DNA from: Blautia parvula
GTDB taxonomy: Bacteria; Bacillota; Clostridia; Lachnospirales; Lachnospiraceae
Assembly: GCF_020215665.1 (NCBI RefSeq)
Contig: NZ_CP084061.1
Span: 5,299,001-5,363,000 of the forward strand
Length of the DNA: 64,000 nt
Direction of reading: 5' to 3'
This document shows, one piece after another, positions 61,707 through 64,000 of this stretch; position 1 is the stretch's first letter, and the number at the start of each line of letters is the position of its first letter. The notes below the pieces were generated by a model. It searched no databases. It was not told the DNA's origin and saw nothing but the letters and a program-made list of their open reading frames with translations. Both the position numbers and the translations under genes were made by a program.

Positions 61707-63434
61707 GTGGAAAAGGCGGATTTACTCATAAAGAATACGAAAGTTTACAATTCCTACCTGAAATGCTTTATGCCGGCTGATGTATATGTGCAGGATGGAA
61801 GGATTTATTATGTGGATACCAGGCAGGAGAATGCGCTTTCTCCGGATGAGGTGCTGGACGGCAGCGGCTGTCTGATGCTGCCGGGGTTTATCGATATACA
61901 CATGCATATTGAAAGCTCCATGATGACACCTGTTTCCTTTGGGGAACGGGCAGCCTCCTGCGGGGTTACCACGCTGGTGTCCGAGCCTCACGAGATTGCC
62001 AATGTCATGGGTGTGCAGGGAATCCATGAGATGATCAACGGGGCAAAAGATTCACCGATTGATATTTTCTACGGAATCCCCAGCAGTGTTCCCTCCACAA
62101 ATGAAAGCCTGGAGACGACCGGAGGTGTCATCGGATTTGAGGAAATGAAGCACCTCATGAGGGAAGAAGGCGTTGTCTGTGTAGGGGAAATCATGAATTA
62201 CCGCCAGATTGTCAAGGGGACTGAGATGGAGATCACAAAGTTTCTGGATTACCTTAGAGAGGAAGATCCGCAGGCTGTTATTGAGGGCCACTGCCCTTCT
62301 CTTGTCGGCCTGGATCTGGCGAAGTTCCTGTTCAGGGGAATTGACGGTGACCATACAGAGCACACCCTTGAGGAAATCAGACAGCGTTTTGAAAACGGCA
62401 TGTTCGTGGAACTGCAGGAGAAAATGCTGAAACCGGAGATTTTGGATTATATTATAAAAAATAACCTCTTTGAGCATTGTTGTTTTGTCACGGATGACAC
62501 CATGGCAGATGCCCTTCTGGAAAAAGGCCAGCTCAATTATATTGTGAAAAAGGCAGTAGAGATGGGATTTCCCCTTGAGGAAGCTGTTTACTGCGCCTCC
62601 TATACCCCGGCAAGACGTATGAATCTCAGGGACAGAGGCGCTTTGGCACCGGGGAGAAAGGCAGATTTCCAGCTTATCAGGGAACGGGCAGTCTCTGCCT
62701 TTGAACCGGATCGCGTGTTCAAGGACGGTAAGGAGATCTTTTGCAAAGGGGAGACAAAAAGGCAGCTAAAACCCTATGGTTTTCCCACTGAATTTTATCA
62801 CTCCGTGCACCTTGATAAGATCGAAGCAGAAGACCTGGAACCGAAAGTACCAAAAAGCCGGGGAACCGTTAAAGTCCGTGTCATAGAGGTAAGAGACGGA
62901 CGCACCCAGACAAGGGAAAAGCAGGTTCGGATGGAAGTGGAAAACGGTCATTTAAAATGGCAAAAAAGCGGCTGCGTGCTGGCAGTTGTGCTGGAACGCC
63001 ATGGCAAAAACGGTAATATAGGGTACGGATTCGTGACCGGAAACTGTCTGAAACGCGGTGCGGCGGCCACCACATATTACCATGACCATCACAATCTCAT
63101 GGTGATTGGTGCTGATCCGGAGGATATGCTCATAGCAGCAAGACGGCTGATAGAGCTGCAGGGCGGCATCTGTACTGCCGAAAACGGGCAGATAACAGCA
63201 GAACTGCCTCTCCCTGTATGCGGCATTCTTTCAGAGCTTCCGGCGGATGATATCGGAAGAATGCTGGGTGATGTGAGAAGGAGCCTGGAGAATCTGGGAT
63301 ATGAACACTACAATCCAATTATGTCCCTGTGTACCCTGGGCCTGCCGGTCAGCCCGGCTCTGAAGCTGACAGACTGCGGGCTGATCGATGTGGAAAAAGG
63401 GGCAGTGGTGCCTCTGGTCATAGAGGAATCATGA
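61707..63434 (+). CDS. ade: Adenine deaminase
   Basis: A 575-residue amidohydrolase converting adenine to hypoxanthine and ammonia. The metal-binding start is GFIDIHMHIESSMMTP near residue 60, then EPHEIANV, EIMNYRQI, EGHCPSL and the FVTDDTMADALLEKGQL segment; the C-terminal domain is the Ade-specific extension. GTG is the start codon. The length fits the bacterial Ade family. With the permease it forms an adenine salvage pair under the LysR regulator. Confidence 0.95.
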   Translation: MEKADLLIKNTKVYNSYLKCFMPADVYVQDGRIYYVDTRQENALSPDEVLDGSGCLMLPGFIDIHMHIESSMMTPVSFGERAASCGVTTLVSEPHEIANVMGVQGIHEMINGAKDSPIDIFYGIPSSVPSTNESLETTGGVIGFEEMKHLMREEGVVCVGEIMNYRQIVKGTEMEITKFLDYLREEDPQAVIEGHCPSLVGLDLAKFLFRGIDGDHTEHTLEEIRQRFENGMFVELQEKMLKPEILDYIIKNNLFEHCCFVTDDTMADALLEKGQLNYIVKKAVEMGFPLEEAVYCASYTPARRMNLRDRGALAPGRKADFQLIRERAVSAFEPDRVFKDGKEIFCKGETKRQLKPYGFPTEFYHSVHLDKIEAEDLEPKVPKSRGTVKVRVIEVRDGRTQTREKQVRMEVENGHLKWQKSGCVLAVVLERHGKNGNIGYGFVTGNCLKRGAAATTYYHDHHNLMVIGADPEDMLIAARRLIELQGGICTAENGQITAELPLPVCGILSELPADDIGRMLGDVRRSLENLGYEHYNPIMSLCTLGLPVSPALKLTDCGLIDVEKGAVVPLVIEES

Positions 63435-63463
63435 CAGTCAGAACTGCATGAAATACAACTGAA

Positions 63464-63499
63464 AAATACCTGTCCTGTCCGCAAACGGGGCGGGTATTT
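63464..63499. other. Hairpin after ade
   Basis: AAATACC and GGTATTT close a 14-bp stem, with some G-T pairs inside, 30 bases after the stop. There is no T-run on the + side, so it may be a weak or imperfect terminator. Confidence 0.35.
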
Positions 63500-63542
63500 C
63501 TGCGTTCGGAAAATTTTCCAGCAGACAATTTGACCCTCCGTA

Positions 63543-63571
63543 GTGACTTTTTTTCTCCGCAATGTTATAGT
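63543..63571 (+). promoter_or_regulatory. Candidate promoter of the flavodoxin-like gene
   Basis: GTGACT and TATAGT separated by 17 bases, 29 bases before the ATG, with AGGAGG in between. Confidence 0.5.
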
Positions 63572-63600
63572 GATAGAAACAGGTACAGGAGGAAAAATGA

Positions 63601-64000
63601 ATGAATATATTAGTATTAAACGGCAGTCCCCGCAAAAAGGGAAATACAGAGATCATGGCAGATGCCTTCATAAAAGGAGCATTGGAACAGGGACATCAGG
63701 TGGAAAAAGTAAACCTCGGGCATATGAAAATTGCACCCTGTCTGGCCTGTGAATTCTGTTTTACACATAACGGAGTGTGTGTGCAGAAGGATGATATGGC
63801 AGAGATACTGGACAAAGTAGACAATGCGGATATGATTGTTTTTGCGTCCCCCATTTACTGGTTTTCCATCAGTGCACAGTTAAAGGCAGCCATAGACAGA
63901 CTCTACGCCAGGGCAAAAAAAGGATTCAATATCCGCTATGCTGCGCTGCTTTTGGATTCCGCTTCCGATGGTGTTTACCGCTCTGCGGTTGCTGCTTATG
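63601..64000 (+). CDS. NADPH-dependent FMN reductase/flavodoxin family protein (5' part)
   Basis: The first 133 residues of a gene cut by the window end. The flavin phosphate loop is NILVLNGSPRKKGNT, the cysteine-containing segment is CLACEFCF, and VFASPIYWFSISAQLKAAIDR is typical of iron-sulfur flavoproteins and FMN reductases. The protein is about 180-200 residues in full. AGGAGG lies 8 bases before the ATG. The substrate is unknown. Confidence 0.88.
   Translation, partial: MNILVLNGSPRKKGNTEIMADAFIKGALEQGHQVEKVNLGHMKIAPCLACEFCFTHNGVCVQKDDMAEILDKVDNADMIVFASPIYWFSISAQLKAAIDRLYARAKKGFNIRYAALLLDSASDGVYRSAVAAY

Overview
The window looks like a chromosomal segment of a Gram-positive anaerobe of the class Clostridia, most likely family Lachnospiraceae. 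The grounds are moderate GC with strong AGGAGG-type ribosome binding sites, frequent TTG starts, an oxygen-sensitive glycyl-radical ribonucleotide reductase, a FeoB-associated Cys-rich protein, MutS2, a YesM/YesN two-component pair and a CotH/VTC/DUF4956 envelope cluster. The genus cannot be fixed by reading. No rRNA, tRNA, CRISPR array or intact insertion sequence was seen. Most genes are on the + strand; the minus-strand blocks are mutS2 with a two-component system, a FUSC membrane protein and a LysR regulator.

Layout. 1-9.8 kb: the 3' end of nrdD, a cation/proton antiporter, feoA-feoB and a small Cys-rich partner, a B12-type radical SAM protein, endonuclease III, a DnaQ-like exonuclease, a tiny membrane protein, an AIR-synthase-like protein and trmL. 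9.9-14.4 kb (minus): mutS2, an OmpR-type regulator and its kinase. 14.6-18.5 kb: an HtrA-like protein that lacks all three catalytic residues, YhaM and the RlmD rRNA methyltransferase. 18.5-20.8 kb: a small variable island at the 3' end of rlmD, with an AT-rich P-loop ATPase gene, duplicated rlmD tail sequences and a broken ABC permease. 21.5-26.2 kb: the oxidative pentose phosphate branch (rpiA-pgl-gnd-zwf) behind a near-ideal sigma-A promoter. 26.3-29.2 kb: a FUSC exporter, its divergent MarR regulator and an XRE regulator.

29.3-32.1 kb: an ECF sigma factor, a protein joining an anti-sigma zinc finger to a signal-peptidase-I-like domain with a substituted catalytic dyad, and an ABC exporter. 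32.1-35.3 kb: a DHFR-like reductase, a DUF3795 protein, AzlCD and a MerR regulator with its own 19-bp-spacer promoter. 35.4-45.9 kb: an eight-gene operon that looks like a cell-surface polymer system: lipoprotein, VTC-type polymerase, DUF4956 protein, CotH kinase, membrane-anchored glycosidase, HEAT-repeat protein, processive GT2 synthase and a transmembrane protein with degenerate GGDEF and EAL domains. 46.1-48.5 kb: a flavin/ferredoxin fusion next to a class M sirtuin and its zinc macrodomain partner, a reversible ADP-ribosylation module.

48.6-59.1 kb: a carbohydrate uptake operon with a binding protein, two permeases (no ATPase), a YesM/YesN sensor-regulator pair, two sugar isomerase/epimerase-like proteins and two dehydrogenases. 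59.2-63.4 kb: a LysR regulator divergent from a purine permease and adenine deaminase. The window ends inside a flavodoxin-like reductase gene. The strongest candidates for undescribed biology are the sigma/anti-sigma-peptidase fusion operon, the surface polymer operon with its degenerate c-di-GMP-type sensor, and the rlmD-tail island.
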